Of a DNA stretch of 64,000 bases, positions 35,731 to 44,291 are shown one piece after another. The number at the start of each line of letters is the position of its first letter. The first letter of the stretch is position 1. The position numbers and the translations under genes are program-made. The notes below the pieces were generated by a model that ran no database searches, was not told the origin of the DNA, and saw only the letters and a list, made by a program, of their open reading frames with translations. The DNA is from Paenibacillus gyeongsangnamensis. Its GTDB lineage: Bacteria; Bacillota; Bacilli; Paenibacillales; NBRC-103111. Location: assembly GCF_027533625.1 (NCBI RefSeq), contig NZ_JAQAGZ010000008.1, positions 1 to 64,000 on the forward strand. The letters run 5' to 3'.

Positions 35731-36285
35731 TAGCTACACTCGATTGTTCACTATAGCTCCTTCCCGCGCCCGTTGAGCAGATTTAGTGATCTTAGGTTCA
35801 CTTCTATTGAGCCCAGGTTCAGTATGCGTTCGCCCCCACTACCCACGTCAGGCGATAGTGAACCCCAGGTCCCTACAAATGAACCTGGGAGCTTATGAGT
35901 AATTGTACCCGATAGTTCATTACAGTATCTTTCCGTACCCTCTGCACAGATTTAGTTACCCAAGGTTCACTTCTAGTGACTCCAGGTTCATAATGCGCTC
36001 GTCCCCACTACCTGCGTCAGGCGATAGTGAACCCCGGGACCCTACGAAAGAACCTGAGGGCGCTAATTGTACCCGATTGTTCACTACAGCATCTTTCCGT
36101 ACCCTCTGCACAGATTTAGTGACCCAAGGTTCACTTCTAGTGATCCAGGTTCACTATGCGTCCGCTCCCACTACAGGCATCAGTCGATAGTGAACCTTGG
36201 GACTCTACTATTGAACTAGGGCGCTTATTGTACCCGAATGTTCACTACAGCTCCATCCCGCGCCCACTCCGCAGGTTCATCCATG
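35731..36285. repeat. Tandem array of about 163-bp units (three full, one partial)
   Basis: The landmark GATTGTTCAC/GATAGTTCAT recurs at 35741, 35911, 36075 and 36236 (periods 170, 164, 161). Each full unit holds the same order: TTCACTACAG, TTTCCGTACCC, CAGATTTAGTGA, AGGTTCACTT, CCAGGTTCA, CGATAGTGAACC and GAACCTG. GGTTCACTA-type boxes appear in both orientations. The array fills the gap between the 34821 gene and serC and reaches the serC stop. Confidence 0.85.
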
Positions 36286-37377
36286 CCGACGCTGAAACTC
36301 CGTCATGAACTCGGCCAGCGCACGGCAAGCCTCCACCGGCACCGCGTTGTAGGCCGAGGCCCGAAGCCCTCCGACGCTGCGGTGCCCGGCAAGGCCGGCA
36401 AAGCCTTCCCGCTCCGAAGCCTCCACGAACATCCGCTCCAGCGCCTCATCCGCCATGCGCCAGGTGATGTTCATGACCGAGCGATAAGGCTGCGCAACCA
36501 CTCCCCGGTAAAATCCGCGGCTCGCGTCCATCACGTCGTAGAGCAACCTGGCTTTCTCGACGTTCCTTCGTTCCAGCGCGGCTACCCCTCCCTGACGCTG
36601 CACCCATTCCAGTACCAGGCGGAGCATATAGACGGAATGCACCGGCGGCGTATTGTACAAGGAGCGGTGCTTGACGTATGTTTCGTACCGAAAAATCGTC
36701 GGAATCGAAGTCGAAGCCTGCTTCAGGAGCTCTTCACGAAGCACAACGACCGTTACGCCGGCAGGGCCCAAATTTTTCTGCGCTCCGGCATAAAACAACC
36801 CGAACCTTGAATAATCCATCGTCCGGCTCAAGACTTCGCTGGTCACATCCCCGATCAACGGCACTTCCCCCACTTCCGGGAGCACCGGATACCTGGAGCC
36901 TTCGATCGTGTTATTCACCGTGATGTGCAAATAAGCTACTTGCCCCGATTCAGACTCCGGAACCTTAAGCTCCTCCGCGGAAGGCACGACGCTCCAGCCC
37001 ATCGCCTTCGAGCTCGCCACCACGGCCGCATCGCCGACCGTACGGGCTTCCTCATAGGCTTTCTCCGCAAACTGCCCCGTAATTGCATACCAGCCCTTCC
37101 GTCCGGGTCCGAGCAAATTCAACGGCACGAGCGCAAACTGCGTGCTTGCTCCGCCGCCCATGAACAGCGCCCGATACCCCTTAGGCAAACCGAGAATCGA
37201 CAGAAGCAGCTCCTGCGTCTCCTCGTTCAATCGTTCGTAAGCCTCCGTCCGATGGGACATCTCCATCAGCGACATGCCGTGTCCGCGGTAGCCGACCAGT
37301 TCCTCCCTCGCTTGCTCCAGAACCTCAAGAGGCAGTGCCGCCGGTCCCGGGAAAAAATTGTGTGCTCTGTAATCCAT
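36277..37377 (-). CDS. serC: Phosphoserine aminotransferase
   Basis: 366 residues from ATG 37377 (MDYRAHNFFPG); longer starts run into the T-box leader. The N-terminus NFFPGPAALPLEVLEQAREE and FMGGGASTQFALVPLNLL are typical; the PLP lysine is in FYAGAQKNLGPAGV. The enzyme converts 3-phosphohydroxypyruvate and glutamate to phosphoserine in serine biosynthesis (and acts in pyridoxine synthesis in some bacteria). A T-box riboswitch upstream indicates control by an uncharged tRNA. Confidence 0.95.
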   Translation of the reverse strand: MDYRAHNFFPGPAALPLEVLEQAREELVGYRGHGMSLMEMSHRTEAYERLNEETQELLLSILGLPKGYRALFMGGGASTQFALVPLNLLGPGRKGWYAITGQFAEKAYEEARTVGDAAVVASSKAMGWSVVPSAEELKVPESESGQVAYLHITVNNTIEGSRYPVLPEVGEVPLIGDVTSEVLSRTMDYSRFGLFYAGAQKNLGPAGVTVVVLREELLKQASTSIPTIFRYETYVKHRSLYNTPPVHSVYMLRLVLEWVQRQGGVAALERRNVEKARLLYDVMDASRGFYRGVVAQPYRSVMNITWRMADEALERMFVEASEREGFAGLAGHRSVGGLRASAYNAVPVEACRALAEFMTEFQRRHG

Positions 37378-37419
37378 CCTTCCCACGTCCTTCCCAAAAG
37401 TGTATTCCATGCCCGAAAA

Positions 37420-37655
37420 AACACAAAAAGCGCCCTCATCCGATTGGGACGAGGAGCGCTGTGCTCGCGGTGCCACCCAATTTGACCGAACGGTTACGTT
37501 CAGTCCACTTGGTTCCGCGATAACGGGCGGTGCCGGTTAACTTAGGACGCAGCGGCGAGAATGAATCGCACGATGCTCTTGACGAGAACGCCTCCGAGTT
37601 GGATGCTCTTCACAGGCAGGATCACGATCTGCAGTTTCCTGTTATTATATCCGAG
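37420..37655 (-). promoter_or_regulatory. T-box riboswitch leader of serC
   Basis: The minus strand contains the T-box core GGGTGGCACCGCG (37466-37478) followed by a terminator AGCGCTCCTCGTCC...ATGAGGGCGCTTTTT (about 37426-37461), with an A/G-rich structured stem I region up to about 37655. T-boxes bind uncharged tRNA and prevent termination. Serine is expected from the gene, but I could not read the specifier codon safely. Confidence 0.88.
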
Positions 37656-37709
37656 CCGTCAATAAAGCGCAATAGGTCCGCCGCCACCGACTCTTCAGCC
37701 TCTCCAGCA

Positions 37710-38228
37710 TCACAGCGTGCGATTGGATAAACGCAGTACCTCCAGCAGATCGGCCCGCCGCTCGGTTTCATCGTTATAAAAAGCGCCGTTCTGCACATGA
37801 TCGATATATAATATCCCGTTCAAATGATCGATCTCATGCTGGATGCAGCGGGCAAGGTAGCCTTCCCCTTCCAACTCAAAGGGTTCCCCTTTTCGGTTCA
37901 GGCTGTGGATCTTCACCTTCAGTGCCCGCTTCACGATCCCGGTATACCCTGGAAAGGACAAGCAGCCCTCCGGACCCGTCTGCTCCCCATCCATCGAGAC
38001 GATCTCCGGGTTGACGAGCTCGATCAGGCCGTCCCCGCAGTCCATCACGATCACGCGGCGCAGCATGCCCACTTGAGGGGCGGCCAGTCCGGCCCGGCCT
38101 TCTTCAACGTACAGCGTCTCGGCCATATCGTCCAGCAGCTTGCTCAGCTTCTCGTTAAATTCCGTCACCGGCTTCGCTTTCTTGCGCAGAATCGGGTCCC
38201 CGAACGGTAAAATCAGTTTCAATGCCAT
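37710..38228 (-). CDS. def: Peptide deformylase
   Basis: 172 residues with the three motifs of the metalloenzyme: GLAAPQVG (G-x-G-x-A-A-P-Q with Arg-Ala before it), EGCLSFPG and the HEIDHLNG metal site. It removes the formyl group from nascent proteins at the ribosome. ATG 38228 follows AAAGGAG. It is upstream of the serC T-box on the same strand. Length and spacing of motifs suit a type 1/3 deformylase. Confidence 0.95.
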   Translation of the reverse strand: MALKLILPFGDPILRKKAKPVTEFNEKLSKLLDDMAETLYVEEGRAGLAAPQVGMLRRVIVMDCGDGLIELVNPEIVSMDGEQTGPEGCLSFPGYTGIVKRALKVKIHSLNRKGEPFELEGEGYLARCIQHEIDHLNGILYIDHVQNGAFYNDETERRADLLEVLRLSNRTL

Positions 38229-38265
38229 GGCTTCTCGGCTCCTTTCTTTTCTCCTAAACCTTTAA

Positions 38266-38308
38266 CCAAAAAAGCGCCCTCGCCCGCAAGGGGGCCGCAG
38301 GAGCGCTT
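38266..38308 (-). terminator. Terminator of the 38336-38761 gene
   Basis: AAGCGCTCCTGCGG...GCGAGGGCGCTT on the minus strand, followed by TTTTGG. Confidence 0.8.
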
Positions 38309-38335
38309 CCGGTCCAAAACCAAAATCAACGACAA

Positions 38336-38761
38336 TTAAAACATATTCGGAAACTTCATCAAGGTAACCGTCAAGAAGAACAGAATACCCGTCACTACGC
38401 TGATGGTTTTAATCGCACCGATATGCTCGCGAATGTTCGCTCCGGCCGGGTCGTTCAGGGCCTTCCGCATTTTGCTGCCCAGCACGCCTGTGAGCGCGCC
38501 GATCGCAAGAAACAGAACCACTGCGAGAATCATCCACAGGACGGAATAGCCGCTCTTACTTACCAGGTAACCGCCGGATAAGAACGAAATGACAAGTGCC
38601 AGCTGCCCTGCCCGGTTCATCGAGAAAAGAACATTCAGAAATCCGAACTGCGCCGAGCCGTTCTGCAGAGCCTGCACACGTGACGCCAGGAACGGTATCA
38701 TCAAATAGATGCCCATCATAATGGCGGCGAGCACATGTAAATACACAAAAACCTGAACCAT
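38336..38761 (-). CDS. Four-helix integral membrane protein, unknown function
   Basis: 141 residues from ATG 38761 (MVQVFVYLHVLAAIMMGIYL), after GGGAGG. Four hydrophobic segments with a charged loop (SKMRKALNDPAGANIREHIG) between the third and fourth. No cofactor motif is evident. It lies 95 bases downstream of the RND exporter gene on the same strand and could be a small accessory protein of that operon. Confidence 0.7.
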   Translation of the reverse strand: MVQVFVYLHVLAAIMMGIYLMIPFLASRVQALQNGSAQFGFLNVLFSMNRAGQLALVISFLSGGYLVSKSGYSVLWMILAVVLFLAIGALTGVLGSKMRKALNDPAGANIREHIGAIKTISVVTGILFFLTVTLMKFPNMF

Positions 38762-38856
38762 AATCGGAGTGCCTCCCTTTTTATCGTACACAAGTCCAAA
38801 CACCCTAAGTATACCGGATGCGGACACCCCTAGGCAAATTACGGAAATGTGTCCTT

Positions 38857-41800
38857 TCACGGATGAAGCGCGGCCCCCGCCTTTGCCGACCTTTTAGTTC
38901 TCCATGTCTGCAAAATGACAAACAGCGACGGAACGACGATCAGCGTCAGCAGTGTGGAATAGATTAAGCCCGAAATAATGGTAATGCCCATCGGGCGCCA
39001 TAGATTGCCGCCCATGATCGTCATCGGCAGCAGCCCTCCGATAGCCGTCGCCATCGTGAGCAGGATCGGGCGCAAACGTGCTTTTCCCGCCTCCGCTACC
39101 GCTTCGTACTGCGGGAGTCCGCGCTCCAGCGCCTGCTCGATGAATTCGATCAGTATAATCCCGTTCCGGACGACGATGCCCGCCAGGCTGACCATCCCCA
39201 TCAGCGCCATGAAGCCGATCGGCGAATGCGTCAGGAACAGCCCGATGACCGCCCCGCCGGCCGCCAGATAGACGGTGGAGAGGATCAGCAGCGGGATCGT
39301 CAGGGAATAAAACTGCATGACCATGATAATATAGATCAGCAAAATGACCACAATCGACAGCTTGCCGATAGAAGCAAAGGCATCATTGCGTTCCTCGTTC
39401 TCCCCGCCGTATTCGAGCGAATATCCTGGCGGAAGCGGATATTTGCCCATCTCCGCCTTCAAATCCTTGACCACGTCGTCGGCCAGCCGGTTATCCGTGA
39501 AGCTGCGGACGATGATCGTCCGCGTCTGATTGCGGTGGTGAATCGACTTGATCATCGTGTTGCTGCGAATGTCACCGAGCTCGCGCACCTGAACGGTGCC
39601 GCCCTTTTGCGTCGGCACGAACATTTTATTCATCGTATCGACCGGATCGGCCTTCGGGCTTTTCGCGTATAATGTTACGTCCACCAGCTTCTCGCCCTGC
39701 TGCATTTGCGTCACGTTCAGACCTTCCGTTGCGATGCGCAGCGTCGTAGAAAGGTCCTTCTCATTCACTCCGTAAATTCTCAGCTTGGCGGGATCGGCCT
39801 GCACCTCGTACGTTGTCATATCCTTGCCGACATCGTCCGATACGCTGACCGTGCCGGGAATGCGCTTCAGCGTTTCTTGCACGTCGTTTGAAATTTGCCT
39901 CAGCTGCTCCAGATCACTGCCGCTGATGCGGACGGCGACCGGGGCGCCGACCGGCGGTCCCTGCTCGAGCTCCCGGGGAGTAATCTCCACTTCGGAAGGG
40001 AACATGCCCTGAAGCTGCTCGCGCCACACGCCGACGACCTCCTTCGTCTTGATGGCCTTCGGATCGATCTTTACGAACAGCTGTCCAAGATTGATTCCGG
40101 TCGATTCGCTTTCCGAGTAATAAAATTTCGGCGCCGACCGGCCGGAGTACGAGGTGACGAATACCACGCCGGGCTGCCCGCGGAGCCATTCCGCCGCCTT
40201 CTCCACCGAAAATTCCGTTTCGGCGAAAAGCCGCCCCGTCGGCAGCTTGAAATCGATCAGCATCTCGTCCTTCTCCGCCGGTGGGAAATATTGCAGCCCC
40301 AGCAGCGGCAGCAAGCCGAAGGCGCTCGTGCCGATCAGAAGCGCCACTAACCCAGTCAGCATTGGCCTTTTGAGGAAGCGGTGTATCTGCCTGCCATAAA
40401 AGGCGCTGAGACGCTGAATCGGCTTGCCCAGCAGGCCCGGCGCCGGTTCGGCTCCGCCGTCCTCTGCGGATGCAGCGGCCTCTTTGACCGCAGGACTTGC
40501 CATAAAACGACGCGCCGCCCTGCGCTCGCCGACCCATTGGCGGAAGATCGGGATGATCATCAGCGACATGGCCATGGAAGCGGCCAGTGTAAGCGAAATG
40601 ACGACGGGAAGCGGCCGAATGAAGCTCCCGATGTTCCCTTTTAAGAAGAATAGCGGCAGGAATGCGGCAGCCGTAGCAATCGTTGCGGTCAGGATGGACA
40701 CAGCTACATCGCGGCTGCCTTCCAGCGCGGCCTTCCGTGGATCGTCCCCAAGCTGCAACCGCCGCTGAATGTTATCGTTCACGACAATCGCATCGTCGAC
40801 AAGAATACCGAGGACGATAACGATGGCGACCACGGTGATTTGGTTCAAGTCGATGCCCATCGTCTCAACCGGAATGAGGCCGACGGTAATCGAGATCGGG
40901 ATTGCCAGCGCTACGATCAGCGAGGTACCGAAGGTTAGTCCGAGCGAGCAAACGACGATGACCACGGCAATGCCGATCAGGAGCTCCCGAGTCAGATCCT
41001 TGAACAGATGATCCAGACTTTCTTTTTGCGTAAAGAGAGACACCATCCGGACATTGGCCGGAAGTTTCGGCTCAAGCTCCTGCACCTTCTGGTCGATGCG
41101 CTTCTGCAGAGCCGGGATATCTGTCCCCTTCTCGGCGTTAATGACAAGATCCAGCGCCGGCTTACCGTTATGTAAAATGCTGACTTCACTCTTCTTCGGA
41201 CGAAGCTTCACTTCGGCCACATCTTTGACGGTCAGCGTTTTGCCGTTAGGGAGTCCGTAAATTTCCGTACCCGCAATATCCTCGGCCGACTTCCACTCGC
41301 CGCTCATATTGACGTAATACTGCTTCGTCCCTTTATCGACGGTGCCGAGGGGTACTCGGTTGTTCTTGTTTTGCAGCGCCTGGGCAACGATCCCCCAAGG
41401 CAGCCGGAACGAATCCAGCTTATCTGTATCCAGCGTAACCGCAACCTCCTGGTCCGGCAGGCCGACGATCTCGACGCTGCTGACGCCCGCGACGGTGCCG
41501 AGCTGCTTTTTCCAGATCTCCATCGTAGGGCGCAGAGGCTCCAGCTCCTCCGGATTCTCCACCACGAAGTGCAGGATTTGCTCCGCAATCTTGCTTAAGT
41601 CGTCGTTCACCTCAGGCTGGTGGGAGTCGCTCGGCAGATCGCTTACGGCGGACTGGACCTTTTGCCTTAGTGTATCCCAGGCCCGTTTAATGTCCGTATC
41701 CGATTTCACTTCCACCTGGATGACCGAAACGTTGGCGGAGGAGGTCGAGCTCACAACGGACAGGTCGCTCATCTCTTTGATCTTATCCTCCAGCGGCCGC

Positions 41801-41985
41801 GTCACGAACTGCTCCACCTTCTCCGGGGATGCGCCGGGATAAATCGTTTTGACGATCGCCATCGTCAGGTCCACCTCGGGATTCTCCCGCTGCCTCAGCG
41901 TAGTAATGTTCACCACCCCGAGCACTACCGCCATCACAAAAAATAGAAGCGTGACCTTCCGGTATTGTAACAGCTTGGTGATCAT
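38857..41985 (-). CDS. RND-superfamily efflux transporter (AcrB/HAE1 type)
   Basis: 1042 residues from ATG 41985 (MITKLLQYRKVTLLFFVMAV). The AcrB layout is present: one N-terminal helix, a large porter loop, helices 2-6 with the proton-relay pair in VLGILVDDAIVVNDNIQRR, helix 7, a second porter loop and helices 8-12 (SLAGIVVRNGIILIEFIEQ). It exports drugs or lipids using the proton gradient. Its start overlaps the upstream TetR gene by four bases (ATGA). No membrane-fusion partner gene is adjacent, in keeping with a Gram-positive RND pump. Confidence 0.93.
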   Translation of the reverse strand: MITKLLQYRKVTLLFFVMAVVLGVVNITTLRQRENPEVDLTMAIVKTIYPGASPEKVEQFVTRPLEDKIKEMSDLSVVSSTSSANVSVIQVEVKSDTDIKRAWDTLRQKVQSAVSDLPSDSHQPEVNDDLSKIAEQILHFVVENPEELEPLRPTMEIWKKQLGTVAGVSSVEIVGLPDQEVAVTLDTDKLDSFRLPWGIVAQALQNKNNRVPLGTVDKGTKQYYVNMSGEWKSAEDIAGTEIYGLPNGKTLTVKDVAEVKLRPKKSEVSILHNGKPALDLVINAEKGTDIPALQKRIDQKVQELEPKLPANVRMVSLFTQKESLDHLFKDLTRELLIGIAVVIVVCSLGLTFGTSLIVALAIPISITVGLIPVETMGIDLNQITVVAIVIVLGILVDDAIVVNDNIQRRLQLGDDPRKAALEGSRDVAVSILTATIATAAAFLPLFFLKGNIGSFIRPLPVVISLTLAASMAMSLMIIPIFRQWVGERRAARRFMASPAVKEAAASAEDGGAEPAPGLLGKPIQRLSAFYGRQIHRFLKRPMLTGLVALLIGTSAFGLLPLLGLQYFPPAEKDEMLIDFKLPTGRLFAETEFSVEKAAEWLRGQPGVVFVTSYSGRSAPKFYYSESESTGINLGQLFVKIDPKAIKTKEVVGVWREQLQGMFPSEVEITPRELEQGPPVGAPVAVRISGSDLEQLRQISNDVQETLKRIPGTVSVSDDVGKDMTTYEVQADPAKLRIYGVNEKDLSTTLRIATEGLNVTQMQQGEKLVDVTLYAKSPKADPVDTMNKMFVPTQKGGTVQVRELGDIRSNTMIKSIHHRNQTRTIIVRSFTDNRLADDVVKDLKAEMGKYPLPPGYSLEYGGENEERNDAFASIGKLSIVVILLIYIIMVMQFYSLTIPLLILSTVYLAAGGAVIGLFLTHSPIGFMALMGMVSLAGIVVRNGIILIEFIEQALERGLPQYEAVAEAGKARLRPILLTMATAIGGLLPMTIMGGNLWRPMGITIISGLIYSTLLTLIVVPSLFVILQTWRTKRSAKAGAALHP

Positions 41986-42587
41986 GAGAGACCTCCATCC
42001 GCTCCGGGAGGTTTGCAGGGACCGCAATCGATACCGACCAGCACCTCCGTAACGAGCTCCACCTGCTCCAGGCCGTACCCTTTATCGATAAAACAATGGT
42101 ACGCCGCTTTCTCCACCATCCCGATCTTGGCGTAAGCTTCGATCTCCAGCTGCTCCTCCGTATAGCCGGGGAAGACGCAATAATGCTTCAGAGTACGAAT
42201 AATGAGCTGTGCCAGCTTGCCGTAATACGCTTTGCAAACCTCGCTCAGCTCGGGAGAATCCGCGCCGTGACGATTGATCAAGTAGAGCACGTTACGGTTC
42301 TTGTAATACTCCAAAAGCGACTGCCGGATCATCCGGTACATCACCGTCTCCCCGTCCAGTTCCTCCGAACCCGAAGGCGTCCGATCGAGCGCCCCGACAA
42401 TCTCGTCCATGCAGGCCTCGACCACTTGGCGGAACAAATCCTCTTTGCTCTTGAAATATAAATAAAACGTGCCCTGCGCAATGCCAGCCGCTTTGACGAT
42501 ATCGGATACCTTCGTATTGTGATAACCTATGTTTCGAAACAATTCCAATGCCGATGCGATAATACTTTCTCTTTTATCGTCCCCCAT
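41982..42587 (-). CDS. TetR/AcrR-family repressor of the RND exporter
   Basis: 201 residues. The N-terminal helix-turn-helix (about 8-55: IIASALELFRNIGYHNTKVS, KAAGIAQGTFYLYFKSKEDL) is typical; the C-terminal domain has several cysteines (HYC, GIDCGPC). The stop overlaps the start of the exporter, so the pump is made from the same transcript, and a perfect palindrome sits 40 bases before the start, pointing to autoregulation with release by a pump substrate. Confidence 0.9.
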   Translation of the reverse strand: MGDDKRESIIASALELFRNIGYHNTKVSDIVKAAGIAQGTFYLYFKSKEDLFRQVVEACMDEIVGALDRTPSGSEELDGETVMYRMIRQSLLEYYKNRNVLYLINRHGADSPELSEVCKAYYGKLAQLIIRTLKHYCVFPGYTEEQLEIEAYAKIGMVEKAAYHCFIDKGYGLEQVELVTEVLVGIDCGPCKPPGADGGLS

Positions 42588-42626
42588 CGTCCGCTCGCCC
42601 CTTTGTCAAAATAAAACAGATTTCAT

Positions 42627-42646
42627 ATGACTGACTTGTCAGTCAT
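42627..42646. promoter_or_regulatory. Operator of the TetR-RND operon
   Basis: ATGACTGAC-TT-GTCAGTCAT is a perfect palindrome of the TGACTGAC/GTCAGTCA class bound by many AcrR-like repressors. Confidence 0.8.
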
Positions 42647-42743
42647 TTTTGATCATAGCATAGCCCCTGGCTCTTAACAACCGGCCGATTGGCCATGAAA
42701 CGGCTTTCCTCTCTAAATTATTCTTTAGAAAAAGAGCGTACAA

Positions 42744-42777
42744 AAAAACCAGCTTCCGGCATATCCGAAAGCTGGTT
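42744..42777 (-). terminator. Terminator of mdh
   Basis: AACCAGCTTTCGG/CCGGAAGCTGGTT on the minus strand followed by seven T. Confidence 0.92.
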
Positions 42778-42793
42778 CTTTATCAAGGCTTTA

Positions 42794-43735
42794 TTAGCCT
42801 GTCACTACTTTGATTACGTTGCGTACCGAGTCAGCCGACTTATCAAGTGCCGCTTTCTCTTCCGGAAGCAGTTCGAGCTCGAATATTTTCTCGATACCGT
42901 TGCCGCCGAGGAGGGTAGGTACGCCCATGAACAGGTTGTCGTAACCATACTCGCCTTGAAGCAGAGCGATGGCTGGAATGATCCGCTTCTTGTCCTTCAG
43001 AATCGCTTCGGTCATTTGAACGAGCGATGCCGCAGGCGCGTAGTAGGCGGAACCGTTGCCGAGCAGGTTTACGATCTCGCCGCCGCCCGTACGGGTACGC
43101 TTTACGATCGCTTCGATGCGGTCAGCCGGGATCAGCTTCTCGATCGGAATCCCGCCAACGTTGGAGTAACGAACGAGCGGAACCATGTCGTCGCCGTGGC
43201 CGCCGAGCACGAAGCCGCGAACGTCTTCAACCGATACGTTCAGCTCTTGAGCGATGAACGTACAGTAGCGAGCCGTATCCAGTACGCCGGATTGGCCGAT
43301 TACGCGGTTTTTCGGGAAGCCGAGCGTTTGGAATGCTACATAAGTCATCGCGTCCACCGGGTTGGACAGGATGATGACGATCGAATCAGGGCTTGTTCTC
43401 TTCACGTTTTCGCAAACCGATTTCACGATACCTGCGTTCGTGTTAACGAGGTCGTCGCGGCTCATACCCGGCTTGCGGGCGATACCTGCGGTGATGATGA
43501 CGATATCGGAATTTGCGGAATCGTCATAGTTCGCCGTACCGATGATGTTCGCATCGAAGCCTTGAACCGGAGAAGCCTCGAGCATGTCGAGCGCTTTACC
43601 TTTTGTAGGGTTCTCCAGCTGAGGGATATCGAGAAGAACCACATCGCCGAGTTCTTTTTGAGCCAGCATAAGAGCTGTTGTTGCACCTGTGAAGCCTGCA
43701 CCTACAACCGTAATCTTTTTGCGTTGGATTGCCAT
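42794..43735 (-). CDS. mdh: Malate dehydrogenase (LDH-like, NAD-dependent)
   Basis: 313 residues. [17 protein letters not shown] is the NAD-binding start; the substrate arginines are in [14 protein letters not shown] and the LDTARY segment, with the catalytic His in [12 protein letters not shown]. It oxidises malate to oxaloacetate in the TCA cycle. ATG 43735 follows AGGAGGC. The order citZ-icd-mdh matches Bacillus, but mdh is separated from icd by 550 bases of repeats, so it may have its own promoter. Confidence 0.96.
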   Translation of the reverse strand: MAIQRKKITVVGAGFTGATTALMLAQKELGDVVLLDIPQLENPTKGKALDMLEASPVQGFDANIIGTANYDDSANSDIVIITAGIARKPGMSRDDLVNTNAGIVKSVCENVKRTSPDSIVIILSNPVDAMTYVAFQTLGFPKNRVIGQSGVLDTARYCTFIAQELNVSVEDVRGFVLGGHGDDMVPLVRYSNVGGIPIEKLIPADRIEAIVKRTRTGGGEIVNLLGNGSAYYAPAASLVQMTEAILKDKKRIIPAIALLQGEYGYDNLFMGVPTLLGGNGIEKIFELELLPEEKAALDKSADSVRNVIKVVTG

Positions 43736-43774
43736 GGGAACAGCCTCCTGATTCGTTTGTTTGTATTAGGTTCA

Positions 43775-44010
43775 CTCCGTACTCGGGCGAGCCCTGTTGG
43801 AGGGCCCACGCTCTGTACCTTTGATCTTTGCTCCGTACATGGGCGAAGCCCTATAGGAGGGCCTCGTACTCTTCGCCTTTGCCCTTGCCTTTGGGTCTTT
43901 GCTCCGTACATGGGCGAAGCCCCGTAGGAGGGCCCGTGCTCTTCGCCTTTGCCCTTGCCTTTGGGTCTTTGCTCCGTACATGGGCGAAGCCCCGTAGGAG
44001 GGCCCCCGTG
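43775..44010. repeat. Tandem repeats, about 70-bp unit, between icd and mdh
   Basis: CTCCGTACATGGGCGAAGCC begins units at 43831, 43902 and 43972, with a shorter diverged unit (CTCCGTACTCGGGCGAGCCC) at 43775. Units carry GGGC-GAA-GCCC and GGAGGGCCC hairpin elements and a pyrimidine-rich arm CTTCGCCTTTGCCCTTGCC. Frames across them encode only repetitive basic peptides and are not genes. Confidence 0.88.
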
Positions 44011-44016
44011 CCTTTA

Positions 44017-44172
44017 CGCATGAGAGCGTGTCTGAGAGCCGAGCGGCGCCAGCCGTTCGCTCACAGACCGACGCGTTCCCCGCACCAGCCTACTGCTCAA
44101 CAGCCCTCGCACGCATGAAAGCGTGTCTGCGGGCCGCATGGCGTCAGCTCATGCGCTCGCAGACGAACGCGA
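44017..44172. repeat. Two copies of a co-varying hairpin element
   Basis: Copy 1 (44017-44075) and copy 2 (44111-44172) share ACGCATGA-AGCGTGTCTG and CAGAC-GACGCG frames. In copy 1 the inner arms are GAGCGG/CCGTTCGCTC; in copy 2 they are CTGCG/CGCAG and GCATG/CATGC. Sequence differs but pairing is kept. Confidence 0.7.
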
Positions 44173-44231
44173 TCCCACCGCCTAGCCACACATGGGAGCA
44201 TCAACGTCACGCCGTACTCCAACCGTCGTGG

Positions 44232-44273
44232 TCCAGGGGGCGAAACCCCTGGGGCCTCCCTTATTAAGGGAGG
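44232..44273 (-). terminator. Tandem hairpins after icd
   Basis: CCTCCCTTAATAAGGGAGG and CCAGGGGTTTCGCCCCCTGG follow each other 20-60 bases past the icd stop. Neither has a clean T tract, so they may protect the 3' end of the transcript as well as terminate. Confidence 0.5.
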
Positions 44274-44291
44274 TTTGGAGGGTTGCTCTCC

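Noticed and set aside
35731..36285. CRISPR array
   Set aside because: Units of about 163 bp are similar throughout, with no short identical repeats separated by unique spacers, and no cas genes are near.
42689..43927. 412-codon plus-strand frame over mdh and the repeats
   Set aside because: Opposite a clear malate dehydrogenase gene; the end is repeat-derived.
43702..43981. Repetitive basic peptides (MYGAKTQRQGQRRR type)
   Set aside because: They are translations of the 70-bp tandem repeats, without ribosome sites.
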